Positions 44,009-52,939 of a stretch of DNA of 64,000 nucleotides are shown here, one piece after another. Location of the stretch: positions 48,463 to 112,462 of the forward strand of contig JAJUJM010000007.1 of the NCBI GenBank assembly GCA_029265315.1. The letters are read 5' to 3'. This DNA comes from Actinomycetota bacterium. GTDB lineage: Bacteria; Actinomycetota; Coriobacteriia; Anaerosomatales; PHET01. A program made the translations under genes and the position numbers. The notes under the pieces were generated by a model. That model did no database searches and was not told where the DNA came from. It saw only the letters and a program-made list of their open reading frames with translations. Each line of letters opens with the position of its first letter. Position 1 is the stretch's first letter.

Positions 44009-44696
44009 GCTGCTCTTGTCCGCAGAGGGCCTCGACAAGGTGTACGGCACCGGCGAAGCGGCGACGCACGCGATGCGCGGCGTGAGCTTTGAGGTTGCCG
44101 AGGGCGAGTTCGCGGCGATCATCGGCCAGTCGGGCTCGGGCAAATCGACGCTTCTGAACATGCTCGGCCTGCTCGACACGCCCACGGCCGGCCGCGTCGT
44201 CTACCGCGGCACGGACACCGCGACGCTCGACAAGCGCAAGCGTGCGGAGCTGCGCAACGAGCTCATCGGCTTCGTGTTCCAGTTCCACTACCTGCTGCCT
44301 GAGTTCACGGTCTTCGAGAACGTGGCCATGCCCGCGCTCATCGCGGGCACGACGGCGCCGTCCGAGATCCGTGCACGGGCCTTCGAGACACTTGCGATGC
44401 TCGACTTGGACGGCGTCGAGGACAAGAACGCGAACCAGCTCTCCGGCGGCCAGAAGCAGCGAGTGGCCATCGCGCGGGCACTCATGAACCGGCCTGCGAT
44501 CGTGCTCGCCGATGAGCCGACGGGCAACCTCGACACCGTGAACACGAACCTCGTCTACGACCTGTTCCGAAAGATCAACAAGGAGACCGGTACCGCGTTC
44601 ATGATCGTCACGCACGACCGCAACGTCGCGCAGCGCACAGACCGTATCCTCGAGATCAGCGACGGCCAGCTCGTGCAAGACGTCCGGAGCGCATAG
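44001..44696 (+). CDS. ABC transporter ATP-binding protein (LolD/MacB type)
   Basis: A 231-residue ATPase with Walker [15 protein letters not shown]-loop [14 protein letters not shown], signature [17 protein letters not shown], Walker [13 protein letters not shown] and switch VTHDRN. The [11 protein letters not shown] and DEPTGNLD features put it in the LolD/FtsE/MacB group. Partner of the preceding permease. Confidence 0.95.
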   Translation: MAELLLSAEGLDKVYGTGEAATHAMRGVSFEVAEGEFAAIIGQSGSGKSTLLNMLGLLDTPTAGRVVYRGTDTATLDKRKRAELRNELIGFVFQFHYLLPEFTVFENVAMPALIAGTTAPSEIRARAFETLAMLDLDGVEDKNANQLSGGQKQRVAIARALMNRPAIVLADEPTGNLDTVNTNLVYDLFRKINKETGTAFMIVTHDRNVAQRTDRILEISDGQLVQDVRSA

Positions 44697-44699
44697 GTC

Positions 44700-45470
44700 T
44701 CAGGGCCCTGGCGGCGTCCCGTCACCGTCGTCGACCACGACCCCGTCGCGCATGCGTACGGTGCGGTCGCACGCGGAGGCGACCTCAGGGTTGTGGGTGA
44801 CGATGAGAAACGTCGTGCCCCTCTCGCGGTTGACCGTGCGCATCATGCCCACGATCTCCTCACTCGTAGTGGTGTCGAGGTCACCGGTGGGCTCGTCCCC
44901 CATGACGATGCCGGGGTCATTGACCAGAGCACGGGCGATCGCCACACGCTGCTGCTGACCGCCTGAAAGCTCGCTGGGCACGTGGCGAGTCCGGTCACCG
45001 AGTCCCACCATCTCAAGCAGTTCACGCGCGCGGTTGAGCGCCACGCCGCGTCCCATCCCAGCGTACTCACCGGCGAGCGCCACGTTCTCCTCGGCCGTCA
45101 GGGTTGGAATGAGGTTGAATCCCTGGAAGATGAAGCCGATCTCCTTGCGACGGATACCCACGAGCTCGCGTGCGGACAAGCCGTCCACACGGCGGCCGTT
45201 CAGCCACACCTCACCACCATCCGCGACGTCCAGGCAACCCGCGATGTGCATGAACGTGGACTTGCCGGACCCCGAAGGGCCCATGATGGCGGCCATCTCA
45301 CCGCGGCGGATGTCGAGCGTGGCGCCACGCAGCGCATCGACGAAGTTGTTGCGGCCGAGCTGGTAGCGCTTGGTGAGGTCACGCGTCTGGATGATGTAGG
45401 CCCCGTCAGCCTGCGATTGCGGCTCGCCGCCGTAGAGCGCTTCGACCACGTGTGCGGCCTGCTCACTCAT
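44700..45470 (-). CDS. ABC transporter ATP-binding protein, MacB-type
   Basis: A 256-residue ATPase with Walker A IMGPSGSGKSTFMH, Q-loop FIFQGFNLIPTLTAEENV, signature [17 protein letters not shown], Walker B IVMGDEPTGDLD and switch VTHNPE. ATG 45470 overlaps the permease stop by 8 nt. It converges with the LolD-type ATPase gene of the neighbouring transporter, with 3 nt between stops. Confidence 0.95.
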   Translation of the reverse strand: MSEQAAHVVEALYGGEPQSQADGAYIIQTRDLTKRYQLGRNNFVDALRGATLDIRRGEMAAIMGPSGSGKSTFMHIAGCLDVADGGEVWLNGRRVDGLSARELVGIRRKEIGFIFQGFNLIPTLTAEENVALAGEYAGMGRGVALNRARELLEMVGLGDRTRHVPSELSGGQQQRVAIARALVNDPGIVMGDEPTGDLDTTTSEEIVGMMRTVNRERGTTFLIVTHNPEVASACDRTVRMRDGVVVDDGDGTPPGP

Positions 45471-46626
45471 AGCGCAACGCCTCCACAGGGTTCAGGCTCG
45501 CAGCGTGCCACGCCGGATACAGTCCGCTCAACGTCCCCAGCGCCACCGCGAACGTCACCGCCCCCACCACGAGACGGTTCGTGACCAGGAACAGCGCATT
45601 GCCGGTCGCCTCACCGGCCGCGTTGCCCGCGACCGTGACAAGCAGCCCCATCACCAGACCCGCGAGCCCACCGATCAGGCCGATCACGGCGGACTCCGCG
45701 ATGAACTGCCCCATGATCTGGGCGTTCGACGCGCCGATCGCCTTGCGGACGCCTATCTCGCGGGTCCGCTCGGCGACGGACATGGTCATGGTGTTCACGA
45801 CGGACAGCCCCCCGACGAGCAGGGAGACCAGCGCGACCGCGTAGATGATCGACGTGAAGATGGCGAGCGGCTGCTTGACCTGCCGTTCGAAATCGAGCGG
45901 GGTCATCGCCTCGACGTTGTCCACCTGCCGCTCGATGCGACGAGCGACGACCTCGGGCCGCTCGCCCTCTTCAAGGTAGACCGCGAAGCTCGAGACGATG
46001 CTGTTTGGGTCCACGCTGTCCCGCACCGCATCCGGCAGGTCCTCATGCACGATCCTGCGCGCGTCCTCCATCGTCATCATCACGGCGTTGTCGGGCGCGG
46101 TCAGCGTCTTGTCCGCTATGCCGACCACCTCGTAGCGCTTCCCGCGGATCTCGACGTGCCCGCCCACGGCACCGTTCAGCCGCTTCACGAGGTCGGCTCC
46201 GAGTGCCACCTTGCCAACGTCCGTGTTGCGCAACTCGCGCCCGGCGGTGTAGCCGAACACGAACTTCTCGTACCCCTTCGCGCGTCCGTCCTCGGCTTGG
46301 ATCGTGGGGATGTTGCCCATGCTGACCGCCGGGATCTCCTTGTCGAGCAGGGCCGAGACGCTGGCAGACACGCGTGCCACACCCTCGACGTGCTCGATCT
46401 CGCGAAGCAGGCTCGCCTTGAGCGGCGTCGAGACCAGTCCGGCGAATTGCGTGGGCGCGGTCACGACGACCTTGCCCTCGTAATACCGCATGCCGCCATC
46501 CACGAGCAGGGTGAGCTTCTCGGCGAGCGCACCCATCACAAGCAGTGCGAACACACCTATCGAGATTCCGAAGATGGTGAGGAACGCGCGCAGCTTGCGA
46601 CGGAAGATGTTGCGTATGAGTCTCAC
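45463..46626 (-). CDS. MacB-type ABC transporter permease
   Basis: A 387-residue permease opening IRNIFRRKLRAFLTIFGISI. A MacB_PCD periplasmic domain follows (about residues 45-240) and then a C-terminal FtsX domain (AVALVSLLVGGLSVVNTMTM, SVAERTREIGVRKAIGASN, GLYPAWHAASLNPVEALRYE). GTG 46626 has GAGGGG 6 nt upstream. Together with the overlapping ATPase it forms a tripartite-type exporter; the substrate (peptide, antibiotic or lipid) is unknown. Confidence 0.92.
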   Translation of the reverse strand: MRLIRNIFRRKLRAFLTIFGISIGVFALLVMGALAEKLTLLVDGGMRYYEGKVVVTAPTQFAGLVSTPLKASLLREIEHVEGVARVSASVSALLDKEIPAVSMGNIPTIQAEDGRAKGYEKFVFGYTAGRELRNTDVGKVALGADLVKRLNGAVGGHVEIRGKRYEVVGIADKTLTAPDNAVMMTMEDARRIVHEDLPDAVRDSVDPNSIVSSFAVYLEEGERPEVVARRIERQVDNVEAMTPLDFERQVKQPLAIFTSIIYAVALVSLLVGGLSVVNTMTMSVAERTREIGVRKAIGASNAQIMGQFIAESAVIGLIGGLAGLVMGLLVTVAGNAAGEATGNALFLVTNRLVVGAVTFAVALGTLSGLYPAWHAASLNPVEALRYE

Positions 46627-46767
46627 ACAGCGCCCCTCATGCGTCGTATCCGGGTCCACGGAGATGATACCGTGTGCGGGTGGCCCGCGACCGACCGCTT
46701 CGAGAGTGAATCGGACAAGCACTTGACCCTGAGAGCCCGGCACAAGAGCAGCAGGTGGAAGTCCCGC

Positions 46768-47646
46768 GTGACGACCGCCGTACTCTCGCTCGCGGCGGTC
46801 ATGCTTCTCGCGGCCGTGTGGGCCTTCATCGAGCCCACCCTGCTCGTGGTGTCGCGCACCACGGTCACAAGTCCGGAGGTGCCGTCCGCTTTCTCCGGGA
46901 AGCGGATCGTGTTCGTGACCGACGTGCACGCCGGACCTTCGTATCGCCGGGAACGTGTGGCCCGGCTCGTCGACACCATAAACAACCAGCGGCCACACAT
47001 CGTGATCCTCGGCGGCGACTACGTGGGCGGTGCCGACGGAGGCGCCGAGGACTTCTACCCCGAGGCGGCACGCATAGACGCGCCCATGGGTGTGCTGGCC
47101 GTGCTCGGCAACCACGACGGCAGGGAGGGCGCCGACGTGGCCCGCTCCGAGCTCGCGAGCATCGGCGCGGTGTTGCTCGAGAACCAGAACGCGCGAGTCA
47201 GGGTCCAGGGCGCGTGGATCCGCGTTGGAGGCGTGGCGGACTCCTCGGCCGGCGAGCCCGATGTCTACGGAGCGGCGCGCGACATCGCGAAAGGCGAGTA
47301 CGCGATCCTGGTATCACACACGCCGGACACCTTCGCCCGGGGCCTCAGCGCCGTCCCCGGAGCGTTCGACCTGGCGCTTGCAGGTCACACCCATGCTGGC
47401 CAGGTGACCCTCTTCGGACTCGCCGCGCCATGGACGCCTTCGGCCTATGGCGAGCGGTATCGCCAAGGCTGGCTTGAGGAGCGAGGCGTCCCTATCCTGG
47501 TATCTCGCGGCGTGGGCACCGTGTACGTGCCTGTGAGGTTCTTCGCCGTGCCCGAGATCCACGTGATCGAGCTCAGGACCGGGGATGCGAGCGTCGTCAA
47601 GGGCCGGTCCGAAGTGCACGGGGACTGGTGGCCGCTGGGCCGATGA
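46768..47646 (+). CDS. Membrane-anchored metallophosphoesterase (YkuE/YaeI-like)
   Basis: A 292-residue protein. The N-terminal membrane segment (AVLSLAAVMLLAAVWAFIEP) is followed by a calcineurin-like phosphoesterase domain. Its motifs are VFVTDVHAGPSYRRERV, IVILGGDYVGG, VLAVLGNHDGREG, AILVSHTPDTF and LALAGHTHAGQVTL, giving the full set of metal ligands. Family members hydrolyse phosphoester bonds such as in UDP-2,3-diacylglucosamine; the substrate here is unknown. GTG 46768 has GGTGGAAG upstream. An in-frame ATG at 46639 would leave only 12 nt to the divergent permease start. Confidence 0.9.
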   Translation: MTTAVLSLAAVMLLAAVWAFIEPTLLVVSRTTVTSPEVPSAFSGKRIVFVTDVHAGPSYRRERVARLVDTINNQRPHIVILGGDYVGGADGGAEDFYPEAARIDAPMGVLAVLGNHDGREGADVARSELASIGAVLLENQNARVRVQGAWIRVGGVADSSAGEPDVYGAARDIAKGEYAILVSHTPDTFARGLSAVPGAFDLALAGHTHAGQVTLFGLAAPWTPSAYGERYRQGWLEERGVPILVSRGVGTVYVPVRFFAVPEIHVIELRTGDASVVKGRSEVHGDWWPLGR

Positions 47647-47690
47647 GGCGCGGCGTGAGGCGCGGGGTCCGCGGTGTGACGTGTGCGGTT

Positions 47691-48716
47691 TCAGAAGCCC
47701 AGACCGAGCTGCTCGCCCCGTCCGGTTTCAGGGTCATGCGCTGTGCCGACAGGTTCGACGTCGTCTGCGACGGGATCGCCCGTGGGCACGCCGCCGGCAC
47801 GAGGCGCGACCAGATCGCCGAGGAGGGCCGCCATCTCGCGCGCATTGCGCGGAGCATAGTCGTACTTGCAGTTGTTGAACATCACCCAGACGCGCTCGCT
47901 CACTCCGGCCATCTCGGCGATTCGCCCTTTCCACTCTGCGAGCTCGTCGGGCCGGTACAGGTAGTCGAACCGGTCAGCCGCGCTCTGGGTCCGAGCGTTC
48001 CACATGTCGCGATTGCGGCCATGGAAGCGCACGTAGCCCCATCGCCCCGTCACAGCGCTCACCGGCGGCATAGACGCCACGCCGTGGGCCTGGGGCGCAT
48101 CGACCGCGACGAAGTTCAGACCCCTGTCGGCCAAGAACCGCAGCGCGCGCTCCAGGCTGCGAGGTTCGGCCCAGCTGCCGTGTCGGAACTCGACGAACAC
48201 AGGAAGCGGGTCGAGCAGTCCGACGGCGTTATCTATCGCAGCGAACGTGCGCTCGCGGTGCTCGCGGTCGACCGCCGTGAACCACGGCGGATACTGCAGG
48301 AGCACGCCGCCGAACTTGCCGGCGAGCACCAACGGCTCGAGCGCGTCGACGAACAGCTCGGCCGCGCGCTCGACCATCCGCGGCTCAGGGTCTCGCACGC
48401 GGCCACGCCGTGTGAGGACGAACGCATGACCAGCGTCGCGCAGTTCAGGGTGCAGTGCGGCGGCGTCCACCTCATGTCCCGTGAGCATGCCGTACGCCTT
48501 CACGTGGAACGTGAATCCCGGCGGGGTGCGGCGCACCCACGCCTCCGCGTACTCACGCTTCGGGATCGCATAGAAGGCGGAGTCGACCTCGACGGCGTCG
48601 AAACGCGATGCATAGTAGCGCAGCCGCTCCTCAGCCGATGAGATGCCGCGCGGGTACCAGCGCTCGATCATCGTCTTGTCGGTCCAGCTGCAGGTGCCCA
48701 CGACGACGTCGCCCAC
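47691..48716 (-). CDS. DUF72 family protein (YecE-like TIM barrel)
   Basis: A 341-residue protein opening GDVVVGTCSWTDKTMIERWY with VEVDSAFYAIPKREYAEAWV, FHVKAYGMLTGHE, VFVEFRHGSW and YVRFHGRN, all DUF72 hallmarks. The fold is a TIM barrel and the biochemical role is unknown. GTG 48716 was chosen (GGGAGG 6 nt upstream). The C-terminal about 40 residues are acidic and not part of the domain. Confidence 0.92.
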   Translation of the reverse strand: MGDVVVGTCSWTDKTMIERWYPRGISSAEERLRYYASRFDAVEVDSAFYAIPKREYAEAWVRRTPPGFTFHVKAYGMLTGHEVDAAALHPELRDAGHAFVLTRRGRVRDPEPRMVERAAELFVDALEPLVLAGKFGGVLLQYPPWFTAVDREHRERTFAAIDNAVGLLDPLPVFVEFRHGSWAEPRSLERALRFLADRGLNFVAVDAPQAHGVASMPPVSAVTGRWGYVRFHGRNRDMWNARTQSAADRFDYLYRPDELAEWKGRIAEMAGVSERVWVMFNNCKYDYAPRNAREMAALLGDLVAPRAGGVPTGDPVADDVEPVGTAHDPETGRGEQLGLGF

Positions 48717-48847
48717 GCCGCACCTCCCTCGCGGTGAAGATACCCGCCGAGGCCGCAGGGCGCGCGACCTGAGAGCGTGCCTTCGTTGTGCGGCGTGGAG
48801 CGGACACCCCGCCGACAGTGGCCCACATCCCATCGGTCACGAAACGT

Positions 48848-48876
48848 GAGAAGGCCGCATTCGCACCGGCCTTCTC
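48848..48876 (-). terminator. Hairpin after the small Cys-rich protein gene
   Basis: Arms GAGAAGGCCG and CGGCCTTCTC, perfect 10 bp with a 9-nt loop, about 40 nt past the stop of the small exported protein on the minus strand. The downstream T run is weak (ACGTTTCG). Confidence 0.5.
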
Positions 48877-48917
48877 CACATCACATCCGAGGGAGCCTCG
48901 GCTATCAGCATCACGCC

Positions 48918-49154
48918 CTAGGGGCAGCTGGTCTTGTCACACGCGCTGGCGGCAGCACCAGGGCAACCGCCCGCCGAAGCGGTCTCGCTCGCCGAGCAGG
49001 ACCCGCACTCGTTGACGAGCGCAGCCGGGGCGGGAGCCATCGCACCCGGAAGCTTGTCGCCGCTGGAACCCGCGCCGGCGATACCCATGCTTCCCAGAAC
49101 GACACCCGCCACAAGCGACGCGACGATGATTGCAGCTATGGTCTTGAGATTCAC
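48918..49154 (-). CDS. Small exported Cys-rich protein
   Basis: A 78-residue protein. The N-terminal membrane or signal segment is NLKTIAAIIVASLVAGVVLG. A Gly/Ala-rich linker follows, then a C-terminal cluster of five Cys (ECGSCSASETASAGGCPGAA, then SACDKTSCP). No family recognised. GTG start with AAAGG upstream. It is divergent from a ferredoxin gene across a palindromic element, suggesting a shared metal or redox signal. Confidence 0.7.
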   Translation of the reverse strand: MNLKTIAAIIVASLVAGVVLGSMGIAGAGSSGDKLPGAMAPAPAALVNECGSCSASETASAGGCPGAAASACDKTSCP

Positions 49155-49216
49155 GTCTGACCTTTCTCCGGCGCGCCTCAGAGGACGCGGTGCCCAGCGA
49201 ATTCGTGAGCATGATA

Positions 49217-49236
49217 ACGAATCATTGATGATTCGT
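49217..49236. promoter_or_regulatory. Perfect 20-bp palindrome between Cys-rich protein and ferredoxin genes
   Basis: ACGAATCATTGATGATTCGT, fully self-complementary, in the 161-bp divergent promoter region. A -10-like TATCAT for the minus-strand gene partly abuts it. The GATAACGAATCATT context loosely resembles Fur-type boxes. Likely operator, regulator unknown. Confidence 0.55.
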
Positions 49237-49291
49237 CCACGGTGCGTCCGCGACCAGCCGCTCGGGTACTATCCCTTCAACAGACATCTGA

Positions 49292-49881
<590 letters not shown>

Positions 49882-49887
49882 GCAGGC

Positions 49888-49980
49888 GTGCTGTGGCTGA
49901 AGGCCATCGTGATGTCGGTCATCCTGTCGATACTGCTCACGGGCATCGTGCGCGGCTGGCAGGAGCGTGACGACGACTGA
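49888..49980 (+). CDS. Tiny membrane protein of 30 residues
   Basis: GTG 49888 to TGA 49980 encodes MLWLKAIVMSVILSILLTGI followed by VRGWQERDDD. This is a single hydrophobic helix with an amphipathic, acidic C-terminus. GAGGAG precedes the start by about 9 nt. It follows the release-factor-like gene with a 6-nt gap and is probably co-translated. No family recognised; it could be a small membrane regulator. Confidence 0.5.
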   Translation: MLWLKAIVMSVILSILLTGIVRGWQERDDD

Positions 49981-49984
49981 AACA

Positions 49985-50009
49985 GGCCCCCCGCTTCGCG
50001 CGGAGGGCC
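49985..50009 (-). terminator. Terminator after tRNA-Val
   Basis: On the minus strand, arms GGCCCTCCGC and GCGGGGGGCC (one T-G wobble) with a 5-nt loop, followed by TGTTTCAG, 12 nt after the tRNA 3' end. Confidence 0.65.
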
Positions 50010-50021
50010 CGGCGGTTCCGA

Positions 50022-50096
50022 TGGTGGGCGATGAGGGATTTGAACCCCCGACCTTGACGGTGTAAACGTCCTGCGCTCCCGCTGCGCCAATCGCCC
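50022..50096 (-). tRNA. tRNA-Val (TAC)
   Basis: A 75-nt cloverleaf starting GGGCGATTGGCGCAG. Anticodon loop TTTACAC (TAC), T arm GGGGGTTCAAATCCCTC and encoded CCA. Its 5' end is 1 nt from the CCA of tRNA-Glu, so the two are processed from one transcript. Confidence 0.95.
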
Positions 50097-50097
50097 A

Positions 50098-50173
50098 TGG
50101 TGCCCCCAGGAGAATTCGAATCTCCGTTTCCGGCTTGAGGAGCCGGCGTCCTTGGCCGCTAGACGATGGGGGC
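50098..50173 (-). tRNA. tRNA-Glu (CTC)
   Basis: A 76-nt cloverleaf starting GCCCCCATCGTCTAG. Anticodon stem CCGGC/GCCGG closes the loop TCCTCAA, giving anticodon CTC. Position 33 reads C rather than the near-universal U. T arm GGAGATTCGAATTCTCC, CCA encoded. Confidence 0.93.
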
Positions 50174-50236
50174 ATCGCACAGGGTACCGTGCGAAGGCGA
50201 GTCGCGCCACCGGAGACAGTCGGCCGGACGCAGCAG

Positions 50237-50653
50237 CTACCCGGTCGCACGCGCCGCTTCAAGGTGCTCGACGAGCTGGCGGTCGCGCTGTCGGATGTGC
50301 TTGGTGAGCCACTCCTGTAGAAGCGTGGCGAGCGGAAGGATCGTGGCGAAACCGCCGTTGTGGTAGTCGACGATGAGGTCGCGGACCTTCTGTGTGAGCT
50401 GCACATGTTCCTCCACGTGCGTCAGCATGTCGCTGGCCGGGAACCGCGAACCGGTCATCAGCTTCTGCTCCGCCGCGAAGTGCTCGATGGTGTAGTCGTG
50501 GAGCTTCTCAAGCAGGGGTCCCACCACTTCAGCTCCTCGCCCTTCGGTGGAAGCAGCGTGAAGCTCGTTGAACATCCCGATGAGCTTCTCGTGCTGGCTG
50601 TCGACCGTCTGGTCGCCGGTGCGAAGTGAGTCGTCGAACTCGATTCGGATCAT
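50237..50653 (-). CDS. Bacteriohemerythrin
   Basis: A 138-residue di-iron O2-binding protein. Ligand pattern: TVDSQHEKLI, HDYTIEHFAAEQKLM, THVEEHVQL and KHIRQRDRQL. ATG 50653 has AGGAG upstream. It may carry or scavenge oxygen in an anaerobe. A second hemerythrin is encoded 2.3 kb away. Confidence 0.93.
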   Translation of the reverse strand: MIRIEFDDSLRTGDQTVDSQHEKLIGMFNELHAASTEGRGAEVVGPLLEKLHDYTIEHFAAEQKLMTGSRFPASDMLTHVEEHVQLTQKVRDLIVDYHNGGFATILPLATLLQEWLTKHIRQRDRQLVEHLEAARATG

Positions 50654-50815
50654 CGCGGGCACTCCTGTGTGTCGTGAAGAAGCATCATCCGATAGGTACC
50701 GCTGTCGCATTGCCTCGAAACGCCTCGGCAGGTCGTTTCTTCTGGGGGCCACCGCCGCGCTACCTGACCCGTACGCGCACATCGCTGGTTGCACCTTTGG
50801 CGGCCAAACGAGAGC

Positions 50816-52195
50816 TCATCTTCGCAACCCAGCCGGCCCATCGTCCGCTTTGGCCTGCGGCACCTGTGCGGCTGGCCTGCTCACCTCCAGTGCCCACTCC
50901 CAGAACGGCACGACGCGCGCGACTCCGGCCGGCGTCTGCAGTTCGCCTGACTCGAGATGTGTCACGATCGTCCCCGTCGAACCGGGGGCCGACGCAAGCG
51001 CCTCAGCCATCGCCTTCGTCTCACACTCAACCGTCTGCGGGCCTGAAAGCGAGGCGCAGACCTGCACGAACTCGCGCGACCCCGCTGCCAGGGGCGAATC
51101 GACGACGAAGTCGATCTCGGCCCCGCTCGCAGTCCGGTGGAACGCGATCGCATTCTCGCCCATCGGCCCCAGACGGCGGCGCAGCTCGAGGTAGACGGCG
51201 TTCTCGAGCACCGCTCCCCTGTTGCTCGCGCCGCCAAGATGCATCGCGGCGGCAAGCCCTGGGTCGGCGGCGTACGCCTTGCGCGGGTTGACCGCCCGCG
51301 CCTTGGCGGAGCGTGAGTCGATAGGCACGAGGAAGCACAAGTAGGCGTCAGCCAGATACTCAAGGTAGTTCGCCACAGTGACCGGGGTGGTTCGGAGACC
51401 CTGCGAGCGCAGCACTCCCGTGAAGGACTTCACACTGAACTGGTTGGCGTTCGCGGCGAAGAGTCCACTGATAAGAAGGCGCAAAGCGACCACGTTCTCG
51501 GCCCTGTACCGTTCGACGACGTCCTTGAGCACGACCATGTCGACGTAGCTCTGAAGCGTCTGTGTACGCACGAGATCCAAAGCATCCACCAGCTCCGGGA
51601 ATCCGCCGTGCTCAAGGTACTCGTCCGCGAGGGCCATCAGACGCGACCGCTGCACGCTCGTGAGCGGAGCGCGAGGATCGACGCCACGGGCACGCGCATA
51701 CTCACGCAGCCCGTACGGCAGAATCTCGACGGCGAACCCTCGTCCACGAAACGTTGTCGAGACCTCCTTGCTCAGAAGACGAGAGGATGACCCGCCAAGG
51801 AAGAGGTGGACGCGCTCGGTGTCGAGCAGCCTTCGGCAGAATCGCTCCCAGTCTGGGACCACTTGGATCTCATCGAGGAAGACGTAGCCGCCCTCGGTAC
51901 GGGCCTCAGGACACACGCGGTAGAAGGTCTCGAGCGCTTCATCGAGTGTGGCGAGTGTCGGCAGACCGAGCCGGTCGTCCTCGAGATTCAGGTACATGAT
52001 CCGATCGCGCGGGACGCCTTGCGCGATCAGCCGAGTCATGACGTCGAACATGGCGTAGGTCTTGCCGGACCGACGCATCCCTACGAAGACATCGGCCTTG
52101 CGTTCGAGCATCGCGGGCGCGATGTCGCGGACCACCACTGCTGGCAAGGGGTTGGAGAGGAAGTCGCGATGTAGCCGCTCAAGCGTGTCCCGCAC
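50816..52195 (-). CDS. AAA-type ATPase with DUF4143 domain
   Basis: A 459-residue protein. The N-terminal ATPase has Walker A DVFVGMRRSGKTYAMFDVMT, Walker B GGYVFLDEIQVVPDWERFCR and the sensor region LFLGGSSSRLLSKEVSTTFR. The C-terminal DUF4143 domain has a PD-(D/E)XK-like stretch (GRGAVLENAVYLELRRRLG-type, GAEIDFVV). Such proteins are common and of unclear role. GTG 52195 was chosen because GGAGG lies 4 nt upstream; a GTG at 52216 is also in frame. Confidence 0.9.
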   Translation of the reverse strand: MRDTLERLHRDFLSNPLPAVVVRDIAPAMLERKADVFVGMRRSGKTYAMFDVMTRLIAQGVPRDRIMYLNLEDDRLGLPTLATLDEALETFYRVCPEARTEGGYVFLDEIQVVPDWERFCRRLLDTERVHLFLGGSSSRLLSKEVSTTFRGRGFAVEILPYGLREYARARGVDPRAPLTSVQRSRLMALADEYLEHGGFPELVDALDLVRTQTLQSYVDMVVLKDVVERYRAENVVALRLLISGLFAANANQFSVKSFTGVLRSQGLRTTPVTVANYLEYLADAYLCFLVPIDSRSAKARAVNPRKAYAADPGLAAAMHLGGASNRGAVLENAVYLELRRRLGPMGENAIAFHRTASGAEIDFVVDSPLAAGSREFVQVCASLSGPQTVECETKAMAEALASAPGSTGTIVTHLESGELQTPAGVARVVPFWEWALEVSRPAAQVPQAKADDGPAGLRR

Positions 52196-52296
52196 GATAC
52201 CTCCGCGGATAGACACTTCCGACTACATCACTTCGAGTCCAAAAGGACATATTCTGCTATGCCTTTTGCCGCAGCTCCCGCGAGCGCATCACGCGA

Positions 52297-52329
52297 AGGG
52301 CCCGGGCGCGCACTCCCCGCCCGGGCCCT
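52297..52329 (-). terminator. Hairpin after hsp20
   Basis: Perfect 12-bp arms AGGGCCCGGGCG and CGCCCGGGCCCT with a 9-nt loop, 26 nt after the Hsp20 stop. No strong T tract. Confidence 0.55.
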
Positions 52330-52355
52330 CTCGACGTGCGTTGCGGCGTTCGAAC

Positions 52356-52859
52356 TTACGACTCCTCGCCACCGCTCTCGGCTGGCGCCTCATCCATCGC
52401 CGGCGCCTCGCTCACGCCGCCGATGGCGACCTTCGTCACCTTCGGACGCGCGGCCTCGAGCGCCTTGGGGATGTGCACCTCCAGCATGCCGTCCTTGAAG
52501 TCGGCCTTGATCGAGTTGGGGTCGACGCCTTCGGGCAGCACCATCGAGCGCTCGAACGCGCCGAAGCTCGACTCGCGGACGAGCCAGCCCTCGTCCTCCC
52601 TCTCGGTCTCGGACTTGCGCTCGCCCTTGATGGTGAGCACGCCGTCGGTGACCTCGATGTCGACGTCCTCGGGCTTGATGCCCGCCAGCTCGACGTGCAC
52701 CGCGATGTCGTCACCGGACTGCTTCACGTTGATGCGGGGCATCCACGTGGTCGCGGCCGCAGCAGGCCGGATGTCGGCTCCCAGCCGCGAGAAGATGCGG
52801 TCCATGTCGCGCTGCATCTTGAGCATCTCGCCGAAGGGATCCCACCTCATGATCGCCAT
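52356..52859 (-). CDS. Hsp20/alpha-crystallin family small heat-shock protein
   Basis: A 167-residue holdase opening MAIMRWDPFGEMLKMQRDMD. The alpha-crystallin domain (about residues 45-135) contains DIAVHVELAGIKPEDVDIEV, GVLTIKGERK and GVDPNSIKADFKDGMLEVHI followed by PK. The tail is Ala/Pro/Glu-rich. ATG 52859 has GGAGGTGA upstream. Neighbours include ClpB, with which Hsp20 proteins cooperate in disaggregation. Confidence 0.94.
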   Translation of the reverse strand: MAIMRWDPFGEMLKMQRDMDRIFSRLGADIRPAAAATTWMPRINVKQSGDDIAVHVELAGIKPEDVDIEVTDGVLTIKGERKSETEREDEGWLVRESSFGAFERSMVLPEGVDPNSIKADFKDGMLEVHIPKALEAARPKVTKVAIGGVSEAPAMDEAPAESGGEES

Positions 52860-52939
52860 GACTACATCACCTCCGTCTGGTCGAATCGGACAGCTTGGCG
52901 TCATGGCGCACGCCAAGCTGCTCAGTCCCTCTCACAACA

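Noticed and set aside
45505..46767. Long plus-strand open frame leading into the phosphoesterase gene
   Set aside because: It is antisense to the MacB-type permease and has no recognisable protein features. The real phosphoesterase starts near 46768.
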